From contig NZ_FWYB01000011.1 of assembly GCF_900176505.1 (NCBI RefSeq), positions 62,001-126,000 on the forward strand: DNA of 64,000 nucleotides, in the 5' to 3' direction. This DNA comes from Pedobacter nyackensis (GTDB taxonomy: Bacteria > Bacteroidota > Bacteroidia > Sphingobacteriales > Sphingobacteriaceae). Below are positions 34,306-43,545 of the stretch, piece after piece. A program made the translations under genes and the position numbers. The notes below the pieces were generated by a model that was given only the letters and a program-made list of their open reading frames with translations, was not told where the DNA came from and searched no databases. The first letter of the stretch is position 1. Every line of letters begins with the position of its first letter.

Positions 34306-36207
34306 ATGAGTGACTCGATAAAACATGAATGCGGAATTGCCTTTATCCGCCTTTTAAAACCGCTCTCATACTACCAGGAAAAATACGGTACTGCACTTTA
34401 CGGACTCAACAAGCTTTATCTTTTGATGGAAAAACAGCACAACCGTGGACAGGATGGAGCTGGTATTGCTACAATCAAATTAGATGTTAAGCCTGGTCAC
34501 CGTTACATTAGCCGTTACAGGTCGATGGCCCAGAATGCAGTAGCAGATATTTTTGGATACGTTCAGAGCAAGTTTGTAGATATTCAGAACGAAACGCCTG
34601 AACTGATGCAAGATCCTGAGTGGTTAAAACAAAATGTTAGTTTTATTGGGGAGGTGTTACTGGGCCATTTAAGGTATGGTACCCACGGTAAAAACAGCAT
34701 TGAAAGTTGCCATCCATTTTTACGTCAGAATAACTGGATGACTAAAAATCTGGTAATTGCAGGTAACTTCAACATGACTAACGTAGATGAATTACTGGAG
34801 CAGTTATACGAACTTGGTCAGCATCCAAAGGAGCAGGCTGATACAGTTACTGTTTTGGAAAAGATTGGTCACTTCCTGGATGACGAGAATCAGGAATTGT
34901 TTGACAGCTATAAAAAAGAAGGTCTTGACAATGTAGAGATCACCCATAAAATTTCAGAGAACCTTGACATCGCTAAGATATTGCGTCGCTCGGCTAAAAC
35001 CTGGGACGGTGGTTATGCGATTTCGGGTATTGTAGGTAACGGAGATGCGTTTGTGCTTCGTGACCCTTCAGGAATACGTCCTGCTTATTATTATGCAGAT
35101 GATGAGATTGTGGTTGCTGCCTCAGAAAGACCAGCTATACAGACTGCTTTCAATATTCCGTTTGATAAGGTAAAAGAAATAGATCCCGGACATGCACTTA
35201 TCGTTAAGAAAAGCGGTACTGTAACACAGGAGCTTTTCAGAGAACCGGAAGAGAAAAGAGCATGTTCATTTGAACGCATTTACTTCTCAAGAGGTAGTGA
35301 TGCTGAAATTTATAAAGAAAGAAAGCATTTAGGCGCTTTATTGTGCGATCAGATTTTGAAATCGGTAAATGCTGATTTGAAAAATACAGTATTCTCTTTC
35401 ATTCCTAACACAGCTGAAGTATCATTTTATGGAATGGTAGATGGCTTACATAGCTATATCAGAAAGGTGCAGAAAGAAGTTCTGCTAGGTCGTAAAGATA
35501 TATTGGACGATAAAGAATTAGATGAATTATTGTCTATGCGTCCAAGGGTTGAGAAACTGGCGATAAAGGATGTGAAACTGAGAACCTTTATTACTCAGGA
35601 TGCTGAGCGGAGTGATATGGTGGCACATGTTTACGACACCACCTATGGCGTGATTAAGGACCATGTAGATACTTTGGTAGCAGTTGATGATTCGATTGTA
35701 AGGGGAACGACCTTAAAACAGAGTATCATTAAAATTATCGACCGGTTACATCCTAAGAAGATCATTATTGTTTCTTCTGCCCCACAGATCCGCTACCCGG
35801 ATTGCTATGGCATTGATATGTCTAAAATGGGCGAATTCGTTGCATTTGAAGCTGCCATACAATTGTTGAAGGCTCGTGGAATGGAAAATGTAATCGAAGA
35901 AGTTTATCAAAAATGTAAAGCTTCTTTATTATTGCCTAAAGAGGAGATTGTAAACCACGTGAAGGATATTTACAGACCATTTACACAAGAAGAAATCTCT
36001 GCACAGATTACTAAGATTATTACTCCGGCAGGTACTGTTGCTGAAGTAGAAGTAATCTATCAGACATTAGATAACTTACACGTAGCTTGTCCTAATCACA
36101 CTGGTGATTGGTACTTCTCAGGTAATTATCCAACTCCAGGTGGTAATAAGGTTGTTAATAAAGCCTTTGTTAACTGGAAAGAAGGAAATAACCAAAGAGC
36201 CTACTAA
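34306..36207 (+). CDS. Amidophosphoribosyltransferase-like protein (long PurF form)
   Basis: 633 residues from the ATG at 34306. An N-terminal class II glutamine amidotransferase domain begins with C9 in HECGIAFIRL; the nucleophile is thus preceded by eight residues that would have to be removed, as in PurF maturation. A phosphoribosyltransferase domain follows with the PRPP motif VAVDDSIVRGTTLK. The protein is about 130 residues longer than ordinary PurF, with extra sequence in the glutaminase region and at the C-terminus. Many Bacteroidota carry this long form alongside a canonical PurF, so whether it makes phosphoribosylamine is not certain. It has its own promoter box and terminator. Confidence 0.82.
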   Translation: MSDSIKHECGIAFIRLLKPLSYYQEKYGTALYGLNKLYLLMEKQHNRGQDGAGIATIKLDVKPGHRYISRYRSMAQNAVADIFGYVQSKFVDIQNETPELMQDPEWLKQNVSFIGEVLLGHLRYGTHGKNSIESCHPFLRQNNWMTKNLVIAGNFNMTNVDELLEQLYELGQHPKEQADTVTVLEKIGHFLDDENQELFDSYKKEGLDNVEITHKISENLDIAKILRRSAKTWDGGYAISGIVGNGDAFVLRDPSGIRPAYYYADDEIVVAASERPAIQTAFNIPFDKVKEIDPGHALIVKKSGTVTQELFREPEEKRACSFERIYFSRGSDAEIYKERKHLGALLCDQILKSVNADLKNTVFSFIPNTAEVSFYGMVDGLHSYIRKVQKEVLLGRKDILDDKELDELLSMRPRVEKLAIKDVKLRTFITQDAERSDMVAHVYDTTYGVIKDHVDTLVAVDDSIVRGTTLKQSIIKIIDRLHPKKIIIVSSAPQIRYPDCYGIDMSKMGEFVAFEAAIQLLKARGMENVIEEVYQKCKASLLLPKEEIVNHVKDIYRPFTQEEISAQITKIITPAGTVAEVEVIYQTLDNLHVACPNHTGDWYFSGNYPTPGGNKVVNKAFVNWKEGNNQRAY

Positions 36208-36263
36208 GGGGGTAAAAAAGCTGTGCTATTAGAAGGCTGAAAAATTGATGCGGAAGAGTATCA

Positions 36264-36442
36264 ATGGATCCTATACCTCCTCATAGTAAGCCTTTTACTA
36301 CTTACAGGTAGCACATAATATAACTTAAGGAATAGGCCTGTTACATGATTGTAGCAGGCCTATTCTTTTTGCTTCTTTTTTGCGTTTTGTGGTGTAGCTA
36401 TTGAAACAAAATATGTCTTCTATGAGGAGGCATAGGATTCAT
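36264..36442. repeat. MITE-like element: 23-bp imperfect inverted repeats flanking a hairpin
   Basis: The left arm (36264-36286) and the reverse complement of the right arm (36420-36442) agree at 21 of 23 positions. The 179-bp stretch has no gene and encloses a terminator hairpin; another small stem (TTGCGC/GCGCAA, 36443-36461) follows. No target-site duplication is evident. It may be a small non-autonomous element or a long-range 3' UTR structure. Confidence 0.45.
36330..36370 (+). terminator. Intrinsic terminator downstream of the PurF-like gene
   Basis: 11-bp stem GAATAGGCCTG (36330-36340) with CAGGCCTATTC (36355-36365), inner pairing TACA/TGTA, then a T tract. It stands 120 nt after the stop, within the inverted-repeat element. 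Confidence 0.8.
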
Positions 36443-36488
36443 TTGCGCTTCTTCAGCGCAACTTATTCCAGCCTCAGAATAGAATGGC

Positions 36489-37118
36489 TTATTTTGAATA
36501 ATATTTAATGATCACCTCAATAAACAGTCTGATCGCGAATAACAATATGACTGCCCCAGCAATCCTATTCAGGTTTTGAATGGTTTTCTCTTTGATCCTA
36601 TACCTCAATTTAGCGGCATAATAAGTTTTTAAGCAATCAACAGACAGCTGCGTTGCCATGGCAACGATAAAGAATGCAATCTTTTCTGCCATTTCATAAT
36701 GCAGATGCACAGATACAATCCCACCTACCATAATCCAGAACATCAGGGTGGAAGGAGATAGCAGACACATGAAAAAGCCTTTTATGATGTATCCTCGCTT
36801 TCTGATCTTGACTGCCTCTTCAATATTGTAACTTACTTTTACTTTGTTTATCAGGTAATATAACCCAATGCCAAATAAAAATAAACCTCCAATGATTCCT
36901 ATATATTGATTGTATGTTGAGTTGTAATCAACAAACTGGGAAGAGAATATGGTTAAACTGATAAAGATGATGTCACTTAATATGACACCTATCGCTAGCG
37001 AAAATCCAGCCTTGAATCCTTTTTCAATGCTCGTTTTGATCATTGAAAAGAATACGGGCCCTGTTAAAAAAGAAAATAAAACTCCTGCACCTATCCCTTG
37101 TAATATAGCTTCAAACAT
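36489..37118 (-). CDS. LysE-family exporter
   Basis: 209 residues, six predicted membrane helices, the usual LysE/RhtB size. The N-terminal GIGAGVLFSFLTGPVFFSMIKTSIEKGFKAGFSLAIGVILSD is the family signature. These proteins export amino acids or similar small solutes by proton exchange; the substrate is unknown. The gene is divergent from the dCMP deaminase gene (115 nt between starts) and no LysG-like regulator is adjacent. Confidence 0.88.
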   Translation of the reverse strand: MFEAILQGIGAGVLFSFLTGPVFFSMIKTSIEKGFKAGFSLAIGVILSDIIFISLTIFSSQFVDYNSTYNQYIGIIGGLFLFGIGLYYLINKVKVSYNIEEAVKIRKRGYIIKGFFMCLLSPSTLMFWIMVGGIVSVHLHYEMAEKIAFFIVAMATQLSVDCLKTYYAAKLRYRIKEKTIQNLNRIAGAVILLFAIRLFIEVIIKYYSK

Positions 37119-37232
37119 TCACCTAACGTATATTTTGTGCTAATATGCAATTTTAAACATAAATTAGCCCCAAAAAAAGACATCCTTTCCATATTATTAT
37201 TAAATAAATGACCGTGATTTTTAATAAATATC

Positions 37233-37715
37233 ATGGCAGAAATCAATAGAATGACTGTAAAACCAAGTTTCAACAACATATTTATGAATTTAGCTACCGA
37301 CCTTGCGTTTCGTTCGCATTGCGTGCGTGCACAGGTAGGAGCAGTATTAACTAAAGACACGCGAATTATCTCCATAGGTTACAACGGTCCGCCCGCTGGT
37401 ACACATAATTGTGATGTAGAATGGCCTGAAGATGGTTGCGCAAGAGATTCACGCGGAAGCTGTTCATTGGCGCTACATGCGGAAGAGAATGCTATTTTAT
37501 ATGGCATCAAAAATGGTTCGAAAATAGAAGGTGCTACTTTGTATACTACTTTGTCACCGTGTATTGCCTGTGCACGTTTGATTTTATCGTCGGGTATTAA
37601 GGTAGTTTATTACAAAGATTCTTACGCTGCTTACAAAGGTTTACCTTCTGATGAAGGGGTAGATTTCCTAAAAAGGTTTGGTGTGGAGGTAATTAAGTAC
37701 GAAAATAACGGTTAA
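37233..37715 (+). CDS. dCMP deaminase
   Basis: 160 residues of the cytidine/deoxycytidylate deaminase family. Catalytic zinc ligands H82 with E84 (HAEENAI) and C110, C113 in SPCIACA. A second metal site common in this branch is indicated by the [14 protein letters not shown] segment. The enzyme makes dUMP from dCMP for thymidylate synthesis. It stands 47 nt before guaA, which has its own promoter. Riboflavin-type or guanine deaminases were considered; the [11 protein letters not shown] stretch favours dCMP deaminase. Confidence 0.9.
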   Translation: MAEINRMTVKPSFNNIFMNLATDLAFRSHCVRAQVGAVLTKDTRIISIGYNGPPAGTHNCDVEWPEDGCARDSRGSCSLALHAEENAILYGIKNGSKIEGATLYTTLSPCIACARLILSSGIKVVYYKDSYAAYKGLPSDEGVDFLKRFGVEVIKYENNG

Positions 37716-37728
37716 TTAACAATCCTGC

Positions 37729-37759
37729 TTGTAGCGCCACAGAAGTTTTCTTAACTTTG
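37729..37759 (+). promoter_or_regulatory. guaA promoter, three bases before the start codon
   Basis: TTG (37729-37731), 20 nt, TAACTTTG (37752-37759), then GCC and the ATG at 37763. A full match to the Bacteroidota consensus; transcription should start at or next to the start codon, giving a leaderless mRNA. Confidence 0.6.
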
Positions 37760-37762
37760 GCC

Positions 37763-39289
37763 ATGCTAGAAAAAATCATAATTCTCGATTTTGGATCCCA
37801 ATATACACAGTTAATTGCACGCAGGGTACGCGAGTTAAATGTTTATTGTGAAATTCATCCATTTAACAATATCCCTGAAATTACTTCAAACGTTAAAGGT
37901 ATTATCCTTTCAGGTAGCCCATATTCTGTTCGTCAGGATGATGCTCCTCAGGTAGACCTTAATACGTTCGACAATTATCCAATGCTTGCCGTTTGTTATG
38001 GCGCCCAGTATATCGCTCAGCAATCGGGTGGTGAGGTACAGGCATCATCAACTCGTGAGTATGGTAGGGCCAACCTTAATTATGTGTCTAACAGCAATAA
38101 ATTATTTAAAAATATTGCCCTTGATTCGCAGGTATGGATGTCACATGGTGATACCATTACTCAGGTTCCTGAAAACTTTGAACTTATTGCAAGTACTGAA
38201 AGCGTAAAAGTAGCTGCTTATCAGGTTAAAGATACTGATACCTATGCGATACAGTTTCACCCAGAAGTTACGCACAGTACCGATGGTAAACAATTGCTGG
38301 AAAACTTCCTGGTAGACATCTGTGGATGTAAGCAAGAATGGACTCCGGATGCTTTCGTTGAAACAACTATCGCGGCTTTACAGTCGCAATTAGGTGAAGA
38401 TAAAGTTGTACTTGCCCTTTCGGGTGGTGTTGACTCAAGTGTTGCCGCTATATTATTACACAAAGCTATAGGCAAAAACCTACACTGTATATTTGTAGAT
38501 AATGGTTTGCTGCGTAAAGATGAGTACGAAGGTGTACTTGAGCAATACAAGCACTTAGGATTAAACATCAAAGGTGTTGATGCTAAAGAACGCTTCTTAA
38601 GTCAGCTTGCTGGTCTTACAGACCCTGAATTGAAACGTAAAGCTATTGGCCGCGTATTTATTGAGGTGTTTGATGATGAAGCTCACCAGGTACAGGATGT
38701 GAAATGGTTAGCTCAGGGTACAATCTATCCTGATATCATTGAGTCGGTTTCTGTTAAAGGTCCTTCTGCAACCATTAAATCACACCATAATGTTGGTGGT
38801 TTACCTGATTTCATGAAATTGAAAGTGGTTGAGCCATTGAATACTTTGTTTAAAGATGAAGTTAGAAGAGTAGGAAGATCATTAGGATTAGAGCACTTTA
38901 TCATCGGTCGTCACCCTTTCCCGGGACCAGGTTTAGCTATCCGTATTCTTGGTGAAGTAACTGCTGAGAAGGTAGCGATCCTGCAGGAAGCTGATGCCAT
39001 TTACATCAACAACTTAAAAGAAGCTGGTTTGTACGATAAAGTATGGCAGGCAGGTGCAATATTCCTTCCGGTTCAATCAGTAGGAGTAATGGGTGATGAG
39101 CGTACTTACGAGAATGCAATTGCCTTACGTGCTGTTGAATCTGTTGATGGCATGACTGCTGACTGGTGCCATTTACCATATAACGTACTCGCAAAAATTT
39201 CTAATGAAATAATTAACAAAGTAAAAGGAATTAACCGAGTTGTATATGACATTAGTTCAAAACCCCCTGCAACAATTGAGTGGGAATAA
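37763..39289 (+). CDS. guaA: GMP synthase (glutamine-hydrolysing)
   Basis: 508 residues from the ATG at 37763 (an in-frame TTG two codons earlier lies inside the promoter box). The glutaminase triad is C78 (AVCYGAQ), H166 and E168 (FHPEVTH). The ATP pyrophosphatase P-loop is SGGVDSS at 220-226, and the C-terminal dimerisation domain ends with KPPATIEWE. It aminates XMP to GMP. Length and motifs are complete. The next gene overlaps its 3' end in another frame. Confidence 0.96.
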   Translation: MLEKIIILDFGSQYTQLIARRVRELNVYCEIHPFNNIPEITSNVKGIILSGSPYSVRQDDAPQVDLNTFDNYPMLAVCYGAQYIAQQSGGEVQASSTREYGRANLNYVSNSNKLFKNIALDSQVWMSHGDTITQVPENFELIASTESVKVAAYQVKDTDTYAIQFHPEVTHSTDGKQLLENFLVDICGCKQEWTPDAFVETTIAALQSQLGEDKVVLALSGGVDSSVAAILLHKAIGKNLHCIFVDNGLLRKDEYEGVLEQYKHLGLNIKGVDAKERFLSQLAGLTDPELKRKAIGRVFIEVFDDEAHQVQDVKWLAQGTIYPDIIESVSVKGPSATIKSHHNVGGLPDFMKLKVVEPLNTLFKDEVRRVGRSLGLEHFIIGRHPFPGPGLAIRILGEVTAEKVAILQEADAIYINNLKEAGLYDKVWQAGAIFLPVQSVGVMGDERTYENAIALRAVESVDGMTADWCHLPYNVLAKISNEIINKVKGINRVVYDISSKPPATIEWE

Positions 39290-40469
39290 GTATTATATCC
39301 TAATACTTTCGGTGCTTTTTTTGTCGGCCTGTTCTCCAAAAATAAGAACGGTCAGCAAAAAGCCCGAACCTCCAAAGGAAGAAAAGAAAATAGAAAAGCC
39401 TGCTGCAAAATCTCAGCAGGCTATTATTTCTTTACTTGCTCCTTTTCGCTTGAATGAAATTAAGCTAAAAACTGCAACCAAAGCTGATGTCGAAAAGGCT
39501 GCTCTTGCTATAGATTTTTACCAGGGATTTAAGCTCGGTATTGATTCTGCCGCAACATCAGGTAAAAGCTTTAAGCTAAAGGTTTACGATACCCAGGACA
39601 ACAATAATCCAATCTCTAACTTAATTGACAATGCCGGATTAGTAGGTAATCTAATCGTTGGTCCCGTATACCCTGAAGGATTAAAGTACATTACCAATTT
39701 TTCTATATCCAGGGAAATCCCTGTTGTAAACCCTCTTGCCGCTTCTCATCCTACAGAATTTGCTAATCCTAATCTGATATCGATCGTTAATAACATCGAC
39801 CTTCATGCAGAAAAGGTTGGTAACTACATTGCTAAAACGTACAATTCTGCAACTACTGTTGTGGTATTGATCAATCCTAAAGGAGCATCTGATGAGGTGA
39901 TGGCGAAGCCATTAAGAGCTTATTTTGAACATAGTAAAAAAGGCTTTTCATTGCAGGAATACGCTTCTGTTTTCACCTTGGAAACCAAGTTACAGAAGGG
40001 GAAACAATATGTAGTTATTGTAAGTTCGCCTGACAAAAAGTTCGTCGTGCCTACATTGGATAAACTAATGAAGATGAAGAAAAAGGGATTGAATGTTTCG
40101 CTTTTTGGACATCCGGATTGGGTTAAACAGAATTACAATACTGACCAGCTACAGGCTTTAAATACCATTATTTCATCTTCGTATAAGGTTGATTATACCA
40201 GGCCAGAGGTGAATAACTTTATTAAAAAGTACAGAGCTTCATTTAATTTTGAACCAGGAGAATATGCCTTTAAGGGGTTTGATATCGGTTTGTATTTTGG
40301 AAAGCTACTTTCCGCTTATGGGGACGACTATCTAAAGCACCTTACTAAACAAGATTATAGGGGACTTCATAACACCTTCCATTTTGTTCATGATGTTAAG
40401 TTTGGCTATATCAACACCAGTCTGATGCTGTTACGTTATAAGAACTTTGCTTTAAATATTGTAGAATGA
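39276..40469 (+). CDS. Lipoprotein with periplasmic substrate-binding (type I) fold
   Basis: About 397 residues. The lipobox LSAC is preceded by [12 protein letters not shown]; the best signal peptide starts at the TTG at 39276, although ATG at 39246 is possible and would extend the overlap with guaA to 44 nt. A proline- and lysine-rich linker follows, then a leucine-binding-protein-like fold: [39 protein letters not shown] and [18 protein letters not shown]. No ABC permease is nearby, so it may be a sensor or a LpoA-like envelope factor. The stop overlaps the next start as ATGA. Confidence 0.7.
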   Translation: MSGNKYYILILSVLFLSACSPKIRTVSKKPEPPKEEKKIEKPAAKSQQAIISLLAPFRLNEIKLKTATKADVEKAALAIDFYQGFKLGIDSAATSGKSFKLKVYDTQDNNNPISNLIDNAGLVGNLIVGPVYPEGLKYITNFSISREIPVVNPLAASHPTEFANPNLISIVNNIDLHAEKVGNYIAKTYNSATTVVVLINPKGASDEVMAKPLRAYFEHSKKGFSLQEYASVFTLETKLQKGKQYVVIVSSPDKKFVVPTLDKLMKMKKKGLNVSLFGHPDWVKQNYNTDQLQALNTIISSSYKVDYTRPEVNNFIKKYRASFNFEPGEYAFKGFDIGLYFGKLLSAYGDDYLKHLTKQDYRGLHNTFHFVHDVKFGYINTSLMLLRYKNFALNIVE

Positions 40470-41632
40470 GAGTAGAACACCAGATTCGGGCTTTTGAACA
40501 GATTTTTAAGAGCTATGATGGGGCATTGCCATTGCATCGCTTTTTGTTCGTTTATTTTAAGCAGAATAAGCAAATGGGCTCGTCCGACAGACGTTGGGCT
40601 TCTCGTTATATCTACAGTTTTTTTAGACTTGGAAAGGCTTTAATTAAAGAAGATAAGGTGCTTCGTTTGGCAATTGCAGACTTTCTATGTAATCATACCA
40701 CAAGTTTGGTGATAGAAGCGCATTTGCCGGAATTGAATCAACATATTGCACTTCCAGTTTCCGAAAAACTGGCATTGATCCAGTCACGATACCCTGCATT
40801 TGACTTGTCTGATGTTTTTAGTTTTCATGAATCACTTTCGGAGAGCATTGATAAGCAGGAATTCTTTCAATCCTTTTTTACGCAACCCGATCTGTTTATC
40901 AGAGTAAATACCGGTCAGCAGGAGAAAGTAGCAGAGATACTGGACAAAGAAGGGGTTGTTGCTGAAAAGATTGGCGACAATACCATAGCCGTTGCTAATG
41001 GTACTAAATTGGATCAGATTTTAGCGGAACAACGAAATTATCAGGTTCAGGATCTTTCATCCCAGCAGACAGGCCGCTTTTTTCAGCCTCAGCCATGGGA
41101 TAAATGGTGGGATTGTTGTGCCGCATCCGGCGGTAAGTCGCTACTTCTGCATGATCTGGAACCTAAAGTGGAGTTACTGGTTAGTGATGTTAGAGAAAAT
41201 AGCTTAAATAATCTTGATGAACGTTTCAGAGAAGCGGGATTAAAGAAGTATCAGAAAAAGGTGTTGGATCTACTTCAGAACAATGAGCAGGATCTGCATC
41301 ATTACGAATTTGATGGGATTATATTGGATGCACCTTGCTCTGGTTCAGGAACCTGGGGAAGAACACCCGAAATGTTATACTATTTCGAATCGCACAAAAT
41401 CAGTTATTTTTCAAAGCTGCAGCAAAACATTGCTACGAATGTTGTAAAATATCTGAAAGAAGGGAAGCCCTTGATTTATATTACTTGTTCGGTATTCAAA
41501 GAGGAAAATGAAGAAGTGATTGCTTATCTGGTCGAGCACCTGCCTCTAAAGTTAGAGCAGATGGAACTCATTAAAGGATATAACCATAAGGCAGATACGA
41601 TGTTCGTTGCCCGTTTGGTTAAAACAAATTAG
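40466..41632 (+). CDS. RsmB/NOP-family RNA (cytosine-5) methyltransferase
   Basis: 388 residues. The SAM-binding motif I is WDCCAASGGKSLLL, motif IV is DAPCSGSGTW and motif VI YITCSVFKEENEEV; the paired cysteines of motifs IV and VI are the catalytic and release residues of 5-methylcytosine RNA methyltransferases. The N-terminal 130 residues are helical and lack a clear NusB domain. The target (16S rRNA or tRNA) cannot be read from sequence. It overlaps the lipoprotein gene by 4 nt. Confidence 0.88.
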   Translation: MRVEHQIRAFEQIFKSYDGALPLHRFLFVYFKQNKQMGSSDRRWASRYIYSFFRLGKALIKEDKVLRLAIADFLCNHTTSLVIEAHLPELNQHIALPVSEKLALIQSRYPAFDLSDVFSFHESLSESIDKQEFFQSFFTQPDLFIRVNTGQQEKVAEILDKEGVVAEKIGDNTIAVANGTKLDQILAEQRNYQVQDLSSQQTGRFFQPQPWDKWWDCCAASGGKSLLLHDLEPKVELLVSDVRENSLNNLDERFREAGLKKYQKKVLDLLQNNEQDLHHYEFDGIILDAPCSGSGTWGRTPEMLYYFESHKISYFSKLQQNIATNVVKYLKEGKPLIYITCSVFKEENEEVIAYLVEHLPLKLEQMELIKGYNHKADTMFVARLVKTN

Positions 41633-41674
41633 TGTATTTGTATAGCAGGTGTTTAATGCAGCACCTGCTGTATA

Positions 41675-42244
41675 TTACAGTCCTGTATTATTTCGAAACA
41701 GCTTAATGGCAATCGCCAATAGGATAATACCAAAAGCTTTCCTCAATACATTCAGGCCTGATTTTCCGAAAAGCCTTTCTAAGCGCTCGGTATTCTTTAG
41801 CACAAAATAAACAAAGAGCATATTAATCAGGATACCCACAATGATGTTTTGAGTCGCATACTCTGTTTTCAATGATAGGAGGGTTGTCATGGTACCTGCA
41901 CCCGCAATTAGTGGGAAAGCAAGAGGGACAATAGAAACCGTTTCCGGAGCGTCACCTTCTTTAAATATAGTTAAGCCCAATATCATTTCCATAGCAATAA
42001 AGAAGATCACCATTGAACCTGCAATGGCAAAGGAGGCTACATCTAAACCAATCACCTTTAAAAGGCTTTCTCCGGCAAATAAAAAGATCACCATTAAAAT
42101 GGTGGCAACTATGGTTGCTTTTTCAGACTGGATATGTCCCGCCTTTTTTCTAAGTTCTATAACAATAGGTATAGCCCCTAAAATATCAATGATGGCAAAT
42201 AGGACCATTGATGTCGAAAGAATCTGACTGAAATTAAATTCCAT
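41675..42244 (-). CDS. MarC-family membrane protein
   Basis: 189 residues with six membrane helices. FAIIDILGAIPIVIEL at the N-terminus and PLAFPLIAGAGTMTTLLSL in the middle are the MarC/UPF0056 signatures. The molecular function is unsettled; an earlier link to multidrug resistance was withdrawn for the E. coli member. Convergent with the RNA methyltransferase and divergent from the rhamnose mutarotase gene, with no functional link to either. Confidence 0.85.
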   Translation of the reverse strand: MEFNFSQILSTSMVLFAIIDILGAIPIVIELRKKAGHIQSEKATIVATILMVIFLFAGESLLKVIGLDVASFAIAGSMVIFFIAMEMILGLTIFKEGDAPETVSIVPLAFPLIAGAGTMTTLLSLKTEYATQNIIVGILINMLFVYFVLKNTERLERLFGKSGLNVLRKAFGIILLAIAIKLFRNNTGL

Positions 42245-42412
42245 AGCTGTTGATTTATTTTACAAAGTAACATAAAAAAAATGGTTCTCTTCGTGGTAGG
42301 AACCGCATAGCCTTCTGCAGTAATGAAATATATAATGTAGTTTATAGGGGACAGGATGCAGCAGGACGCCATTCTGTTAATAAATCTATATTTTGTCAAT
42401 AAAGGGGTAACT

Positions 42413-42724
42413 ATGTCAAGGATTGCATTTAAAATGAAATTGAAAGCCGGTGCTAAAGCTGAGTATAAAAAAAGACATGACGAAATATGGCCGGAATTGG
42501 CGGCATTGTTAAAATGCAATGGGATAAGTAATTATTCAATCTTTCTGGATGAAGAAACCAACACCTTATTTGCCGTCCAGCACCAGGATGGTGCATCATC
42601 CCAGGACCTGGGTACTACAGAGATTGTACGAAAATGGTGGGCTTACATGGCTGATATTATGGAAACTAATTCAGATAATTCGCCGGTTAGTATAACGTTG
42701 GAGCAGGTATTTCACCTGGATTAG
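42413..42724 (+). CDS. L-rhamnose mutarotase-like protein
   Basis: 103 residues from the ATG at 42413, matching the length of RhaM. It has the dimeric alpha/beta-barrel pattern and the active-site segment YKKRHDEIWPEL, with tyrosine and histidine at about residues 18 and 22, plus the aromatic KWWAYMADIM near the end. RhaM interconverts alpha and beta L-rhamnose (also L-fucose in related proteins). No other deoxy-sugar gene is in the window, so it is an orphan here. Confidence 0.85.
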   Translation: MSRIAFKMKLKAGAKAEYKKRHDEIWPELAALLKCNGISNYSIFLDEETNTLFAVQHQDGASSQDLGTTEIVRKWWAYMADIMETNSDNSPVSITLEQVFHLD

Positions 42725-42776
42725 ATGGTGAAAATGAAATCAAGCTTAAAAATAGAATAGCCCTATCGCCAACAGA

Positions 42777-42793
42777 GTTGTATTATTTACAAC
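42777..42793. promoter_or_regulatory. 17-bp inverted repeat upstream of the Crp/Fnr gene
   Basis: GTTGTA-TTATT-TACAAC, 66 nt before the ATG at 42859: perfect 6-bp arms with a 5-bp centre, a size suited to a dimeric Crp/Fnr protein. Autoregulation is possible; the half-site differs from the TGAT type found upstream of nirB. Confidence 0.4.
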
Positions 42794-42858
42794 GAAAATA
42801 TAAATGATAGTAAAAAGATCAGGATATTAGAAACTGCAACTTAAAAGCTGCGGAAAAT

Positions 42859-43545
42859 ATGAAAAAGGGTAAATGCTGTGATCTTGAAACCTGTCTGATG
42901 TGCAGGTTGGTGCTTAAAGAATGGAAGCTGACAATCGACAGTCACCGAAAGAATTTTATAGCAAAAAAGGGAGAACAGATTTTTAAGGAAGGCGATCCTG
43001 TAGCAGGTGTGTATTTTGTGTATAAGGGGAACGTTAAAGTACATAAGCACTGGGGTGATAAGGAACTAATTGTACGTTTTGCTAATGATGGTAAAATTTT
43101 TGGACATCGTGGCTTAGGTACATATAGCTCAGTTTACCCGATTTCTGCTACGGCTCTTGAAGAAACGACGCTCTGTTTTATAGATCTGGAGTTTTTTATG
43201 GCAACCTTAAAAGTAAATCATGATTTTGCTTTTAATCTGATGTTGTTTTATGCTGACGAATTACAGGAATCCGAGAAGAAAATGCGCAATCTGGCGCTGA
43301 TGTCCGTCAAAAACAGGCTTGCAGTTGCATTGTTACAGCTAAAGGATCAATTCGGACTTACTGAAGCCGGTAATTTGAATATTGAACTCAGTAAGCAGGA
43401 TCTGGCAGCTTTTACTGGTGCCACTTATGAAACCGTATTCAGGATGACAACGGAACTTGTAAACGAGAACCTGATCGCTTTATCAGGGAAGCAGATTGCT
43501 ATCATAAATGAAGAAAAATTAAGATTCCTTACGCAGGAATCTTAA
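42859..43545 (+). CDS. FNR-type Crp/Fnr transcriptional regulator
   Basis: 228 residues: N-terminal cysteine cluster, cyclic-nucleotide-binding-like barrel (about 30-130), dimer helix and a winged helix-turn-helix (about 150-225). Cysteines are C6, C7, C12, C15 and C106. C106 (TTLCFIDLEF) falls where E. coli FNR has Cys122 (MVCEIPFE), and the C15-C106 distance (91) is near the FNR C29-C122 distance (93), so an oxygen- or NO-sensitive [4Fe-4S] cluster is likely. The recognition helix reads YETVFR, with E191 and R195 as in CRP/FNR proteins that read TGA half-sites. It is convergent with the nitrate/Moco operon, the probable target. Confidence 0.88.
   Translation: MKKGKCCDLETCLMCRLVLKEWKLTIDSHRKNFIAKKGEQIFKEGDPVAGVYFVYKGNVKVHKHWGDKELIVRFANDGKIFGHRGLGTYSSVYPISATALEETTLCFIDLEFFMATLKVNHDFAFNLMLFYADELQESEKKMRNLALMSVKNRLAVALLQLKDQFGLTEAGNLNIELSKQDLAAFTGATYETVFRMTTELVNENLIALSGKQIAIINEEKLRFLTQES

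Noticed and set aside
41644-41669. Hairpin AGCAGGTG/CACCTGCT between the RNA methyltransferase and MarC genes as a terminator
   Set aside because: No T tract on either side; it may be an RNA structure, but evidence is too thin for a call.
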